The notes: generated by a model not told the origin, from the letters alone. A stretch of 64,000 nt of DNA from Capsicum annuum (GCF_002878395.1 NC_061115.1:52915013-52979012); one strand, 5' to 3'. Positions 24,051 through 36,243 are shown, numbered from the stretch's first letter. Translations and numbers: made by a program.

Positions 24051-24063
24051 ATCTCCCCCTTGG
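24051..24063 (-). other. polypurine tract of element E
   Basis: Minus strand CCAAGGGGGAGAT, the best PPT in the window, preceded by CATTCAAGGACGAATTT. Confidence 0.7.
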
Positions 24064-25170
24064 AAAAATTCGTCCTTGAATGTTTCTGGATAGGTCAAGA
24101 AAAAGAGAAAAATGAGGACACACAGATGGAACGAACAACTCACAGGGCTTACTTTACTCTAAATATTTGAGTACTACACAGAATGCGCGAATCATAGAGA
24201 GAGTAACCATGTAGTTGAATGGACAACTGAATTGAGGAAGAATAGTTCCTTTTTCTTGATTTATACTCATGGTGAAGAGATGAGGGTAACTGGCTCGTAT
24301 ATCAGCTTCTGTTTTCCAAGTAGCACCCATGATTGAATGATTTTGCCATAAAATTTTAACCAAGGGAAATTCCTTATTCCTTAGTCTTCAGACATGATAA
24401 TCTAGGATCTTGAATGGAGCTTCATCATAAGAAAGAATATCTCGAACATCAAAGATCTCTAATGAATCAACAACCACAGAATCACCAATGTGGTTTTTGA
24501 GCATAGAAACATGATATACATGATGGACAACTGACAACTCTGCAGGCAACTCAATCTCATAAGGCCTACATATCGGGGAGTAAGCTTCCATTTATTTCCA
24601 AATATTCTCACCCCTTGCATGGGTAAAATTTTCAAATACACCAGATCACCAACTTCAAACTCAAGGGCTCATCTTCTTATATCTGCATACAACTTCTGAT
24701 AACTCTGGGCTGTCTTCAACCTCTCCCGAATAAACTTAAATTTATCCATAGCCTTGAACATAACATCAGGTCCAATCACAGCAGCTTTACCCACTTTGAA
24801 CCAACCTATGGGCAATCTATATCTTCTCTAATACAAAGTTTCAAACAGAGCCATTCCAATACTAGCATGAAAACTGTTGTTGTAAGAAAATTCAATCAAC
24901 GACAACTGTTCATCCAAACTTTCTTTAAATTAAGAACACATGCCCTCAATATATTCTCCAAAGTCTGGATAGTCCTCTCAGCCTGACCATCTGTCTGCGG
25001 ATGAAAAGTGGAGCTAAGATGAACTTGGGTGCCAAGCCCTTCTGGGAGGCTCTCCAAAACTGAGAAGTAAATTGAGTACCTCTATCGGAGATGATAGAAA
25101 ATGGAACTCCATGCAACCTGACTAACTCTCGAAGGTATATATTAGCATATTCTTATTTATCAGGCTAACT
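24064..25170 (-). pseudogene. integrase C-terminal half and chromodomain of element E
   Basis: Best preserved integrase here. Minus strand from 25170: REL/VRLHGVPFSIISDRGTQ with the second catalytic Asp intact (about 25090), FTSQFWRASQ, then TDGQAERTIQTLE with the third catalytic Glu intact (about 24975). Next come the FSYNNSFHASIGMA and FEVGDLVYLKILPMQGV segments, and the chromodomain with LPAELSVVHHVYHVSML (24510-24560), ILSYDEAPFKILDYHV and ILWQNHSIMGATWKTEADIR (24300-24360). Only a few one-base indels and stops (near 25040, 24920, 24815). The first Asp lies beyond the break at 25170, where an Athila-like LTR begins. Low decay suggests a younger insertion than its neighbours. Confidence 0.8.
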
Positions 25171-25174
25171 ACAT

Positions 25175-25790
25175 GGTGTAAGTAGAACTTACATGGCATA
25201 AATAAATGTAGTAGGTTTTAGAGTTACAAACTTTAAAGAATCAATAGTTGATGTGATAATCTTTTTACATATCTAGGTACACCTATGACCCGTAGGTACT
25301 GCCTATGCCCCATAGGTACTATCTTCAGTGTCTTAGATGCCAATACAAGTGTAAGAAAATAAGAGTTAAAGAAAAGCTACAAGGTATAAGATTTCTTTGT
25401 ACCTACGATGAAGAAACCTATAGGCCCTGTATGTAATAGTATAAGAAGAGATGTTGTAGAATTGAAGAAACTATCACATACGATGGCCACTTATGGGGCG
25501 TAGATGCCACTTACAACCCTTAAGTGGCCACCGACTTAGTTTTCCCTATATATTTCAGACTAGATTTATTGGGTTTTTATGTACTTTATGAATACTCTTT
25601 TGATGTTTTTTGGTCAATTTACACACTAAAAATATTTACAAACATATATTTGATTTTAAGATTGACTTTTGATATTTGAGTCTCTTTGTTCTTATTTTTT
25701 TTATTAATTAATACGAGACTTTTAGTTTTCTTCATCAATTATTTATTAGATTATTCAATCTATTTTCTTTACTAATTTCCATGGATTTTT
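25175..25790 (+). mobile_element. 5' LTR part of Athila-like element 2
   Basis: Plus-strand U3 with palindromic words CCTATGACCCGTAGG (25280) and CCTATGCCCCATAGG (25301), and CCACTTATGGGGCGTAG near 25490, like the LTR at 15010-15260 read on the other strand. A TATA (CCTATATATT) follows at 25545. The U5 half, primer site and all gag are missing, since protease begins at about 25790. Confidence 0.6.
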
Positions 25791-26170
25791 TCACAACTAA
25801 GAGTGGTTAACTTCTCTAGAACTCTGTACGGTTTGGTAGCAAGTATCAATTTGATATCATTGGCAGTGTATAAGTAATTCGGGTGGGGGGTACCCAAACC
25901 TACATCTATGAGGTTATTGATCATTAACCAAACTGTGAAGAAGCTAGTTGCTATTTTGTGTGATGTTTTGATAAAGGTTGTATCCCTGACCTTTCGAGTT
26001 GATTTATGATTCATGACTGTGCAGTAGACTTTGGAGTCCCTATAATCTTAGAAAGGCCTTTCCTAATTATTAGTAGGTCCTTAGATGATATTGAGATAGG
26101 GCAGATAAAGTTCAGACTCAATGATTAGCAGGTTACTTTTAATGTATGTCGGTCTATATGATAGTAAAAG
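25790..26170 (+). pseudogene. protease of Athila-like element 2
   Basis: TLYGLVASINLISLAVYK (about 25810-25865) is the active-site region; the catalytic Asp of the family DLGAS motif is Gly here. Stops and frameshifts follow. FGVPIILERPFLIISRSLDD (26030-26090) and IGQIKFRLND (26096) give the C-terminal part, followed by QVTFNV. This is the plus-strand counterpart of 11440-12130. Confidence 0.7.
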
Positions 26171-26449
26171 TATAAGAGATTAGTGTCTGTGCAGTGACTA
26201 TGTCAATTGAAGAGAGACTTAGTGTTGAGATGTTAGTAGCAATAATCATGAACTTTAATAGGATTTACATTGATGAGTATGATGAGATGGTTAGCACATT
26301 GTATGGAAGAAGTTGTTATAGTTATGCTACGAAAAAGCTATATCTTGATCTGAAGAATAAAACGACTCCTACAACTTTACCATCTATTGAGTAGCCATCA
26401 GTCTTCTAATTTATGGCCCTCCTATCTAACTTACATTATGCATTTTGGG

Positions 26450-27520
26450 GGGCCGATAATATCTTATCAGTTATTATTGTCTAATTTATTAGAGACACTA
26501 ATTGAAACATTAATTTTTATGTCGATAGGGATAAAGAGGGAAATATGATGGACTATTACAGATATTGTGGGGTTTCCACCCGGTATATGCACTCATAAGA
26601 TACAACTTGAATAGGATTATATACCCAGAATCATGTACATTTGTAGGATGAATCCTCATATGAAGGAGTTAGTGAAGAAAGAAATCATCAAGTGGTTAGA
26701 TGCTTGAGTGGTTTACCCTATTGAGGATAGCAAGTGGTTCAGCCCAGATCAATGTGTGTCTAAGAAGGGTAGGATGAATGTTTCACCAAACAATAAAATG
26801 AATTGGTCATGATATCAATTACTATATGGAGAGTATGCATGGATTATAGGAAGCGGAATACATGGACTCAAAATGACTATTTTCTTAAGCCATTCATGTA
26901 TCAGATGCAATATAGACTTGCATGCAGAGGTTGTCACTATTTTAGTGATCGGTACTCAGAAAATAATCATATTTTTATTGCTCATAAAGACCAAGAAAAG
27001 AATAAATTTACTTACCCTTGAGGGACTTTTGTGATCAAGCGAACATAATTTGGACTATGAAATGCTCCCACCACCTTTAGAGATATATGATATCTTTATT
27101 TTTTTAGATGGTGGAGGATACTATAGAGGAATTCAAGGATGAATTTTAGGTCATTGGGGACTTCTTTGAAGATTGTTTGAAACATATAGCCATAACACTC
27201 AAAATATGTGAGTAGTGCAATCTGATAATGAATGAGGTGAAGTTTTATTTTATGGTAAAGGAAAGTATTATCATTTTCACAAAATCTCAAAGATGGGTAT
27301 TGAGGTGGATAAAGAAACACTTCCTCCTCTGGTATCTATTAAAGGTATCCAATGTTTTTTTGGGTCATGATGGATTTTATAGGAGGTTCATCAAGGACAT
27401 CTATAAAATTGCTAATCCTTTATGCAAGCTTTTAGAAAAGGAGGTAAAATTTTTATTTTATGATACATGTCACAAATTCTTTAAGTTTAATAAGGAACGA
27501 TTGATCTAGACTACTGTTAT
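26450..27520 (+). pseudogene. reverse transcriptase of Athila-like element 2
   Basis: VCMDYRKRNTWTQNDYFLKP (from about 26830), then YSENNHIFIAHKDQEKNKFT (26950-27015) are Athila RT signatures. The catalytic box, family FMDDF, reads FKDEF at about 27133 and is followed by a stop, so one aspartate is Glu. Further on EVKFYFMVKESIII (27235), LGHDGFYRRFIKDIYKIANP and LCKLLEKEVKF (27360-27460) are clear. Three or more frame changes. Confidence 0.8.
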
Positions 27521-27529
27521 TATGTCCCC

Positions 27530-27990
27530 TAATTGATCTTTACCATTTGAGGTTATGTTTAATACTAGTGGAGTGGCCTTGGGTGATGTCCTAGTCCAAA
27601 GACAAAAGAAAATTATTCACCAAATCTATAATGTCATCAAGGCAATAAACGCCACATAGAAGAAATATGTAGTCACTTAGTAGGAGTTGGTTGCACTGGT
27701 TTTTTCCTTTATGGTGTTTTATTCCTATCTGATAGGGACCATAGCATAGTAAAATTAGACCATGTAGCTTCGATGTTTCTAATGTCAAAAAAGGATAATA
27801 AACCATGGTTCATATGTTGGTTCCTCTTGCAACAAGAATTTGACTTAGAGGTAAAAGATTAGAAGGGTACTAATAACCAGATTACCGATCACGTATCTAT
27901 TCTTAAGGAGGAGGCAATGCAAAAGTTAGGAGATAATATTGACATTGATGATACTTTTTAAGATGAGTGAGTGTGATAGCATCTTAAGAC
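27530..27990 (+). pseudogene. RNase H of Athila-like element 2
   Basis: FEVMFNTSGVALGDVLVQRQ (27547-27605) replaces the family CDASG by FNTSG, so the first catalytic acid is lost. KYVVT-stop-stop-ELVALVFSF (27668-27710) holds the region of the catalytic Glu. A DHVSILKEE-like end is at 27885-27920. RNase H would remove the RNA template during reverse transcription. Confidence 0.7.
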
Positions 27991-28079
27991 TTAATCCCCT
28001 TATTCACTGATTTTGCTGACTTATTTACAAGTGATCTTATTTTTGAAGATTTGTCATTTCGGCAGAGAAAATGGTTCAT

Positions 28080-28316
28080 GCATGAGGTAAGAGTTTTTTT
28101 GGGATGAGACTTATCTCTTTTAGATTTATGTGGATGGTATAATTCATATATGTATTCCCAAGGTTGAGATGTTAAGAATCCTTGAGTCTTGTCATTCATC
28201 GCCAGTTTGGGGTCATCATTCTAGTACCCGCACAACCCATAAAATTCTGCAATGTGAGTATTATTGGCCAAATTTCTATAAGAATGCTCATGACTTTACT
28301 GAAGCTTGTGACCAGT
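28080..28316 (+). pseudogene. integrase N-terminal part of Athila-like element 2
   Basis: Reads LESCHSSPVWGHHSSTRTTH, then KILQCEYYWPNFYKN and the zinc finger end EACDQ (28180-28316), with the His-His pair and first Cys of the HHCC finger intact. It is cut exactly at 28316 by a solo LTR; coding resumes at 30487, where CQ completes the CDQCQ motif once the duplicated CCAGT is counted a single time. Confidence 0.85.
28312..28316 (+). repeat. target-site duplication, left copy (CCAGT)
   Basis: CCAGT directly before the TG of the solo LTR; same 5 bases at 30487-30491. Confidence 0.85.
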
Positions 28317-30486
28317 TGTAAGACCTCATAAGATCCTAGCCCAATTCAGATCCCTATTTCATGTTAGAGTGCTCCAAGACTTAGAATATTTCACAAAGTG
28401 TTATGACTTAGTCATTTCTAAGGCTCCTAAACTTCAATGACTTTATTTTAGACCGTCCCGGCCATAGAATGTCGATTTTATAGTTGATTCATAATGAGTG
28501 GTGTCAAAGGTAAGTCTTGGGTAAGTTTTAGAATTTTGGACGTGTGTAAGGGCATGTTTAGAAGTACAAAATAGTAGCAGCCCGCGATATAGCCTGTGGC
28601 GTACACTCAATTTTGCGCTTCAGGCTCCATAGTACGCTCCCTCATTTTCTAACTTTTGTTTTTGCATATTTAAGGAAAATTGGATCTTTTTTTCTCACCC
28701 AAAACCATCCAAAACACAAAATTAAAGTCCACAAGGAGCTTTAGTTGCCCCATTATTCACTTTTTCTCTCCAAGAAAACCCTAACCTCCCATCAGGAAAA
28801 CCATGAACTCCATTACACCTTTTTTCAAGATAAGAAAAAATCTAAGTTCTATAATCCAAGAAGTTAAAGGAAAGCATTCAAGAACATTCCCAAGCCATCC
28901 AAGTAAAGCTTTCAATTTTGAATTAAACCACTTAAGTTATGTTTGGTTATGTACAAGGGTATACTTTCACCCTTGTTCCCAAATTCCACGATTTCAAGAT
29001 TCTATTTACTTATTTTGAAGTAGGGTTCATACCCAAGTTTCTATGTTCTTGAAACATGTGATTTTCATGATATTTAAAGTTTAAGTATATCAAAAAGTGC
29101 TTATATTTATGTTTTAATATATGGAATTCATATTATGAATGAGATTGCACTATCTTGACTTAATATTATTGAGTATTTCAAGATATATATTGAGCATGAA
29201 ATTTGTTGTCAATTTCCATGAGTTTAAAGCATGGGGTTTAAGCCCTTAGTTTAACGCTTGAGATTTCAAGAAGATCATGCTCTTCAGTTTTATTTGATAA
29301 GTTTGTACCAAGAATGAGTTTGAGATATCAAGAAGACTATAATCTTAAATTTCTTTGATGGAATTATATCAAGCTTTAAAGAAACATTGATCTTTTAATT
29401 CTAAGTAAGATATGGAATCCACATTTGTTATTATTATTATTATAGTTTAAAGCAAAGAGAAGCATAATTGGTTTTCATTATAAATCCTTGTGCTATTTTA
29501 AATTAGAATTCCTAAAGAGATAGAATATAAGTAATATGGGAGTAGTATTTAGAACTGAGTTGGGCATTCGTCTAAGGATACATGCCCCAGAACTACGAGC
29601 CATCATAGGTTAAGCTTATTCCCAATATGGATTAATTTATTAATAGTGATCACTTTAGATTAGTTCATATTCTGATGGAAAGGGTGTGACGAATCTCCCC
29701 AATGTAAGCTTTTACCTATGGGGGACAAGACGTTGGACACCATAATATCTCACATAGTTTATGTTAGTTAGAAGAACATCCCAATAGAAAGATTAAAAGA
29801 ACAACTTTTAGAACTAAGTGTTATGGCTCACAAAGTTTATTATTGTGCTTTACTACTAATGTTTATGATTTTACAACTTTGCTTTCTTTAAGCCTTAGGT
29901 GAGTCATTTACACAAAGCATGCATTGTTTAAATGTTTATGAGTATATTGAGTTATTGGTTTACTTATGATTCACCCCCATATGCTCAATACATTCCAAAG
30001 GTACTGATCCACGTATACGCCTATGTGCTACATTATCTCATAATATAGGAACCAATTTCACCCCACACATTATAATTAGAAAATGTGAAATTTCCAGTCA
30101 GCAGGTGATAAATCCTTTTTATTCAAGTGCTTGAGTCAATCATAATTCAAGTAGCATCATGTTTTCTTTATTCAATTGTATTGATTTGGGATAGTTGGGG
30201 GTCATGTCCTGATTACCTATAGTTAATATTAGTAGAGGTTTTATAGATAGTTAGTATAGTTGATGTATTTAATATCAATTTTGTTTTGTATAAAGAGAGT
30301 TGTAATCATTTTAATAGTTTTGTTTTGAAGACGTTCAGCTAAATATTTTCTTTTTTCGCTTAAAATGTCAAGTTTTATGAATTTAATTTAGTTGCTCACG
30401 AGTTAATCCAGTACAAGGGTTAGGTTGGGATCACTTGTGGTCCTAAACACTATGTGACATCTAGGGTGTAGTCTCAGGGAATTACA
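28317..30486 (+). mobile_element. solo LTR J (gypsy) inside integrase
   Basis: 2170 bp, TGTAAGACCTC at the start and GGGAATTACA at the end, flanked by CCAGT on both sides. No primer site or PPT and no internal region, so it formed by recombination between two LTRs. It is related to the LTRs of the complete element at 50994: GGGAGTAGTATTTAG (29540), TTGGACACCATAATATCTCACATAG (split word) near 29733, a CACCCCCATATGCTCA block (29972) and ACGTATACGCCTATGTG (30012). The 71-codon frame at 28803 lies in its leader and is not a gene. Confidence 0.9.
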
Positions 30487-30491
30487 CCAGT
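30487..30491 (+). repeat. target-site duplication, right copy (CCAGT)
   Basis: CCAGT directly after the CA of the solo LTR. Confidence 0.85.
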
Positions 30492-31303
30492 GCCAGTGAT
30501 AAGGCAATATTTCATGGAGAAATGAACTCCCCATGACAACTATCTTAAAGGTTGAGTTGTTTGATGTATGGTGGATTGACATGGGTCTATTTCTGAGCTC
30601 ATTTGCGATGAAGTACATTCTTATGGCTGTTGGGAAGGTTTCAAAGTGGGTGAAAGCAATTGTGCTTCCCAACAATGAGAGTGGAAGTGTCACTGCATTC
30701 TTCTGAAAGAATATTTTTTCTAAGTTTTCGCACTCCATGAGTGATTATAAGTGATGGTGGGTCTCTCATCTATAATCACCTTTTCAAGGACCTGTTTAAA
30801 AATTATTGTTTGAAGCATAAGGCGTTAACACCTTAAGATCCACAAATGAGTGGACAAGTTGAGGTCTCCAATTGATAGATCAAGTCCACATTGGTAAAGA
30901 TTATGAATTCCAGTAGGATTGACTGGTCAACAAAGTTATATAATGCTTTGTGTACCAACCTAATAACTTTTAAGACACCTATAGATTTCTCTACATATCA
31001 TCTTGTATAAATCAAGGCATTAAAATTGACAGTTGATCATTAACACAAAGAAATATGGGCATTGAAAAGGTTCAATTTGGAGTGGAATGATGCAACTAAT
31101 TTTAGAATGAGAAAAGGGAATGAGTTGGATGAATTTTTTTGTTTGTGCTTGTGAGAGTTATGCTCTATTCAAAGAAATATGAAGCTTTATCATTGTGATA
31201 AGATCGACAAGTGATTGTTTGAGATAGGTGATATGGTTTTATTATATAATTCAAGACTTCTCTTGTTTCTTGGGAAGTTGAAGTCTAGGTGGTATAGTCT
31301 ATT
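30487..31303 (+). pseudogene. integrase core of Athila-like element 2
   Basis: Continues the integrase interrupted at 28316. All three catalytic acids can be read: Asp in ELFDVWWIDMGLF (about 30560), Asp in VIISDGGS (about 30745), Glu in SGQVEVSN (about 30850). KVSKWVKAIVLPNNESGSVT lies at 30635-30695. Stops near 30500, 30705 and 30868 and several frameshifts kill it. The C-terminus is cut at about 31303 by LTR I. The 111-codon minus-strand frame at 30403-30738 is a shadow of this core. Confidence 0.85.
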
Positions 31304-31304
31304 A

Positions 31305-33683
31305 AATAAGCTTTACATCGATATAAAATTTGCCTAAATCTGATAACTGGTTGAGAAGCTATGACTATTTCAAATTTTTATTGTAAAACAATGCCATATT
31401 AGTCTTTAGCGTGCCACGCCACAAAAGAAAATGGCAATTGTCAAATTCCAGTAGGGGTCCGCGATAGTGGCATATCATGCCAAACTTACAGGTCGCTAAT
31501 GAAGTGGAAACACAGTGGCTCCACATCGCGCCATCCCTTAATTTTCCACTTGTCAAATTCCAGTGACACGACGCGATAGCACCACATTGCGCCAGGGGTC
31601 CAATTCGGAAAATTTTCACTTAAATTAAAAGGCGCATCCAGGGTTAAAAGGGTTAATTTAGCACCCTTATTTAAGCCCTTTAACATGAGATTCAGCTATT
31701 TGGAACCCAAAATAAACTAGTTTCTCTCAATTTTCTCTCAAGAAAAACTAGGGTTTCAATTGGGGATTCAATTTCAAGAAAGTCTCTCTATCAATATTCA
31801 CTAAACCAAGAACTAAGATATGCGTTATGTTGATTTATGGATTCCTTTCATCCATAAAACTCCAGAACCCTATTTAAAATTGCAAATCATGATATTTACG
31901 TTGTGGGTTGATTGTAACCATGTTTATCTTGTTATATGATTACCAAGTTGGAATATTTATGTGTTTTTCAGGAAACTACATTAGCAAGGGAGTGAAATCC
32001 ATAAATTAAGTTATTCATAATATCTTAATTTGATGATTAAGCCTATTCCCTATGGGTACATGCAAGGTGTTTGGTGAAATGCCTTGGAAGATAGAAATTA
32101 AGAACTAAAGCTTAATTGTGATCCAAATGACAATGTATGCTTTAACCTTTGTTCAAAATGACTTCCATGTTATTCTTATGTACTGAAATTTCTTGTGGGG
32201 TTGCTAATGAGTTAGCCTTATGAATTTATGCTATATATATATGCTATCATATTCACATACCAAGCTATGATAATCAAATGCCCATAAAATATCTCCAATT
32301 ATTATATTATGGATTGTTAATGATTGGTCATGCATTCAAGAATGTCATTCCTTGTCAGTTTCCTTTCATCGAGTTCTGGGGTACTTGTACCTGAAAAAAT
32401 ATAGTTGTGTGCTTAGAGTCAGTGACATGTTTCATGATATCTTCAGTCATGCCATGATCTATATAATTCAGTTAGTCATGTGACTCCGGAAATCTTAGTA
32501 ATTCAGTAATCTCAGTACTATTCTGTCAGTCAATGGTATTCAGTTAATTTAGTTTAGTAATTCATGTTCAGTGTCTATTTAGATAGGAGTAGGAATTAGC
32601 AATGAGTGATCCCAAGGATGGGAACACACACTGTCAGATGAGTGTACGATTCTTAGAAGTCATTCTTGCATTCTAGAACTATGCAACCAGCATAGGTTGA
32701 GACATCAATACTATCAGATGAGGGTTGATGAGGTGGATAAACACTGTCAGATTAGGGGCCTTCTCTTTTGGGGACACTGTCAGATGAGAGTCACTCATAG
32801 ATTGTCCTTACCGGTGGTGCGGTATTGACACCCTTCCAATTGGGGTCACAGATTGGACCCCAACTCAGCCATATGGCTTATTAGGGGCATGTCGGTTAGA
32901 TAACTACTTCCTACAGTTTCAGTTACAGAATTCAAGACTGTTAGGTACAGCCAACTTAGAATAGTACGGAACCCAGCTAGTTCCATCAGATTTAGGACTA
33001 TCAGATATTTCACTCATGTTATTAGTTATATTAGTAATCAGAACTCAGTTATCAGTCATCTAAGTTATCAATAAACTCATGTTCTCACGATTTCAAATAT
33101 AGTTACTATGTGTTCGTACATATATTTTCACATTCATATTAGTCAGTTAGTCAGTATTGTTCCTGCATATGAACCCCATGCATTTAGCCTACCTCACATG
33201 CATACCAGTACATTCAAAGTACTGACGCATTTGCGCTATGGTGTTTTATACCATAGGTTCTGAAGAACAACCTCCAGAGCATCAGCAGATTCCAGATATC
33301 AGTAGTCAGTTAGTAGTGAGTCCTCATCCTTCGAGGATATGATTATTTCTTTAGTACCTCATTAATTAATTTATTAGTTACAGTTAGTTGGGGACTTGTC
33401 CCATCAAATCCTTATTTAGATAGTTCAGTTAGTTAGAGGTTTTTCAGAATAGTGTATTCAGATAGTTAATTTAGTATTATAGGTATTTCATACCCTATAC
33501 ATATGTTATGATTTATCAGTTATGATACAAATTTGAACCTTATGGCCTTTCAGTTCATGTTTCTGCATTTATATAGTATATTATGCGGTGTACAGGTACA
33601 TATATCAGTCAAGGGTTAGCTTGTGGTCCTTTGGGGTCATGAGCATCGTGTAGCATTCCAAGTACCTGATTCGGGGCATTACA
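31305..33683 (+). mobile_element. LTR I (gypsy), 5'-truncated
   Basis: Ends GGGGCATTACA at 33683. Its start lacks about 125 bp compared with the LTR at 50994: TTTGCCTAAATCTGATAACTG (31330, split) pairs with TTTGCCTTAATTCGATACTC (51144). U3 has CpG-bearing repeat words (31440-31600), R a TTATTTAAGCCC core (31668). The U5 half is full of degenerate CTGTCAGATGAG and TTCAGTTAGTCA words (32460-33120). A conserved hairpin CAGTAC-N7-GTACTG lies at 33206-33224. Confidence 0.75.
32620..32800 (+). repeat. degenerate CTGTCAGATGAG repeat in LTR I
   Basis: Copies near 32631 (ACTGTCAGATGAG), 32711 (ACTATCAGATGAG), 32738 (ACTGTCAGATTAG) and 32770 (ACTGTCAGATGAG), at irregular spacing, each followed by a short variable spacer. 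Typical U5 or R low-complexity of this LTR family. Confidence 0.7.
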
Positions 33684-34620
33684 CCCTACTACCAAGGCCA
33701 TAGCTAAAGATATATAGTTTATTTCACTACCATATAAGTTTATATAGAGCCTAGTAGAGCATCAGGATGTTACTACATCCCACCTTACTAAGCTGAGCTG
33801 AGATGGCTTCATTATATGCACAGATCTAGCATGAGCAGGATATAGCTCTTAATGATATATAGTTTGAGTTTACTTCATTATATGCATAGATCCAGCCTTG
33901 GGTCTGGAAGACATTAGAGAGTACGGTGACTTAAATATAGGATATGCTTCGAGCTAAGATATTAGAGTTCACTACTATATTACATGCCTGGATCAATGCT
34001 TTTGAGGGGTGAGTATCAGCTTAATTTTAAGATATATAGGTTCCTGATCTTGGTTAGATTCTACAGGAGGTAGTAATACTATGTGAAGAGATATGCTCTT
34101 ACCAAGAGGTAGATTCCAACCATTCCTTCAGTTATCCATTCAATTTCTTAATCAGTACCTCTATGTGACCCTAATAATTTTGATTTTTTCACAGAGGAGG
34201 ATGAGATAATACCGATGGTTTGTACCAAGAGGGGTAGGTCGGAGGAGCTGTAGGACCCCACTATTCTATATGATCAGGCCCTAAAAAGGGCCACTCTTAA
34301 TTATAGGTATTCTATAGTAGTGGATACGATGAGATGTCATGAGATAACAGTGGGTTAATCCTTTAGTAGTGCACCCCTTACCACCACCTTCGCTCGTTTA
34401 GATACTGCAAGATCGGGGTGAGTATGAGATGGATGCCTAGTGCATCCCAGGTATCTCTTTACTCCCTTAATTTATAGTATGGTAATGCACTAGTGATAGC
34501 ACGTATTATATTTGTTGGGGGGTGATGGTGTACCATAGCTATCGTGGATTTTGTAATCATGCTTCTATTCCTTTTTATCACGAGCAAAATGTAAAAATGG
34601 AATGTCTGTGAAATATTTTA
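33684..34620 (+). other. unassigned flank or leader after LTR I
   Basis: No gag, pol or clear primer site (CTACTACCAAGGC at 33688 is only a poor match to the Met type). Contains an imperfect direct repeat: CTTCATTATATGCACAGATC (33808) and CTTCATTATATGCATAGATC (33874). It may be the leader of a non-autonomous element or host flank. Nothing else seen. Confidence 0.35.
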
Positions 34621-35623
34621 TTATATTGTGTTATTTCGTGTTATTCTTAAAATAGGGATAAAGGGATACTAATACAAACATTGAAGATCATTTAGGCAAA
34701 ATAAGGCCTTATTTTATGAATGACCTATAATCCTTTCATAACTTACTATCCTACAACTTAGGCAAGACATACGAGACATGTTCTAGATTTAATACATCGA
34801 GGGGACTAAGTAGTATCCTACATAAACATGACATAGAGTCATATCACAAGCTGCTACCTATCCGATTTATGCAATTGGTAGAATGATTTTCATGTCCATA
34901 ATCTTAAAGTCATAACAAGATTCACAATTGCCAAACATATATACACATTATAGAGTTTAAAAACATAATTTTAGAGGGTTATCATTTTTCTCAAAAATCA
35001 TCAAAAAATATGTCAACTTGCTGAGATTATACTTTTTCTCCTAGTTAAACACATAAATCATAAAACAAAACAAAATACGCCTAAATCTACTAGGAATAGG
35101 ACTCTGAGGAAAAGAGGTACGACAACTAAAATCCCAGAGGACATGAAAACTCAAAAGCAGCCCCATTCTCAACTTAAGACATGGATTTTCCCAAATGCCT
35201 TAGGTTCATCAAAATTAGAGAGTTAGAAACATACCCGTGGCACCATATGTGTGTAGCTCTGAGGCCAATCACATGAAGATGAATTTTAAAATAATAAAAT
35301 ACCTTGGATTGCCTCCAATGTAGTTTTTAGGCATAACATGGCTTTGCTTGCTACTCAAACTTCATCAAAAAGCCCATTGGTATATTTACTACTCAAACTT
35401 CATCAAAGTAGCCTAAGTGTTGGCCCCCAGTTTTTCTATTTCCATTTTGAAGTTATAAATTTATCCCTAATTATTTTTTTTATTTCATACTATGCTCAAG
35501 GGGCAGTGGTGTGAAGATTAAAAAAACAAGCAATAGATATGGAATGTTGAAAATCATGGCCCTTAAGAGAGGAATGTAATTCACTAATTCTGGCACAAAA
35601 AATTTAAAAATATAGACATATTA

Positions 35624-36054
35624 TTACTCTTTCTTACACTCTTCTATAGGCTCGAATGGCTCGATCAATATCTTACTATCAAAAAATAATATGGATAAAT
35701 GCTTTGAATGAGGTCTAATATAACCCAACTCAAGAGTTGCACTATCATTTACATCCTCACATAACTTTAATATGCTCTCTTTAATAGTGAAACTATCAAT
35801 TAAAGTATGATCAATTGTTGACTTCTCCAATTTTAGATGCTCAACATGGCTTATCAAAATTTTTTAGTCTCACACCACCCATAACTAAATTGTTGGGCGT
35901 TACAGGTATCAACTTTTACATTCAACTCTACTTGTAACTGGTAAATATCTAAGCCAAACCTATCAACCTTTTGATTAAGCACATGATTGTTGTGAGGAAG
36001 GTTTCTCAATGTTTCTATCATGCTACACTTTTGTTCACATATTATATCTGCCAC
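35624..36054 (-). pseudogene. unknown ORF of Athila-like derivative 3, frameshifted
   Basis: Two minus-strand frames abut. The first starts with ATG at 36054 (MADIICEQKCSMIETLRNLP) and runs through NQKVDRFGLDIYQLQVELNV to a stop at 35854. The second continues in the -1 frame from about 35857 (ISHVEHLKLEKSTID ... SATLELGYIRPHSKHL ... EPIEECKKE). The change occurs at a run of six A and four T, so I read them as one ORF of about 143 codons broken by an indel. Coiled-coil-like heptads are possible in the first half. I do not recognise the protein. Confidence 0.4.
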
Positions 36055-36243
36055 ACTCCTTTAATACTGAACCATATAAAAAGGATAAAAATATATAATT
36101 AAGAAGTCTTCTTCACTCCATACTTTCTCTACCCAAGTTGTCATACCAAGAAGAGTAGACATATAATAGCATATACCTAAAGAAGAATATAGAAGAAAAA
36201 CCTAATAATTTCAACAACTATAATCAGTCAATCTGGTCTTATA

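Noticed and set aside
30403..30738. 111-codon minus-strand frame
   Set aside because: Shadow of the Athila-like integrase core on the plus strand.
35850..35870. Programmed -1 frameshift at A6T4
   Set aside because: The slip would leave Phe tRNA mismatched; a simple indel is the easier reading.
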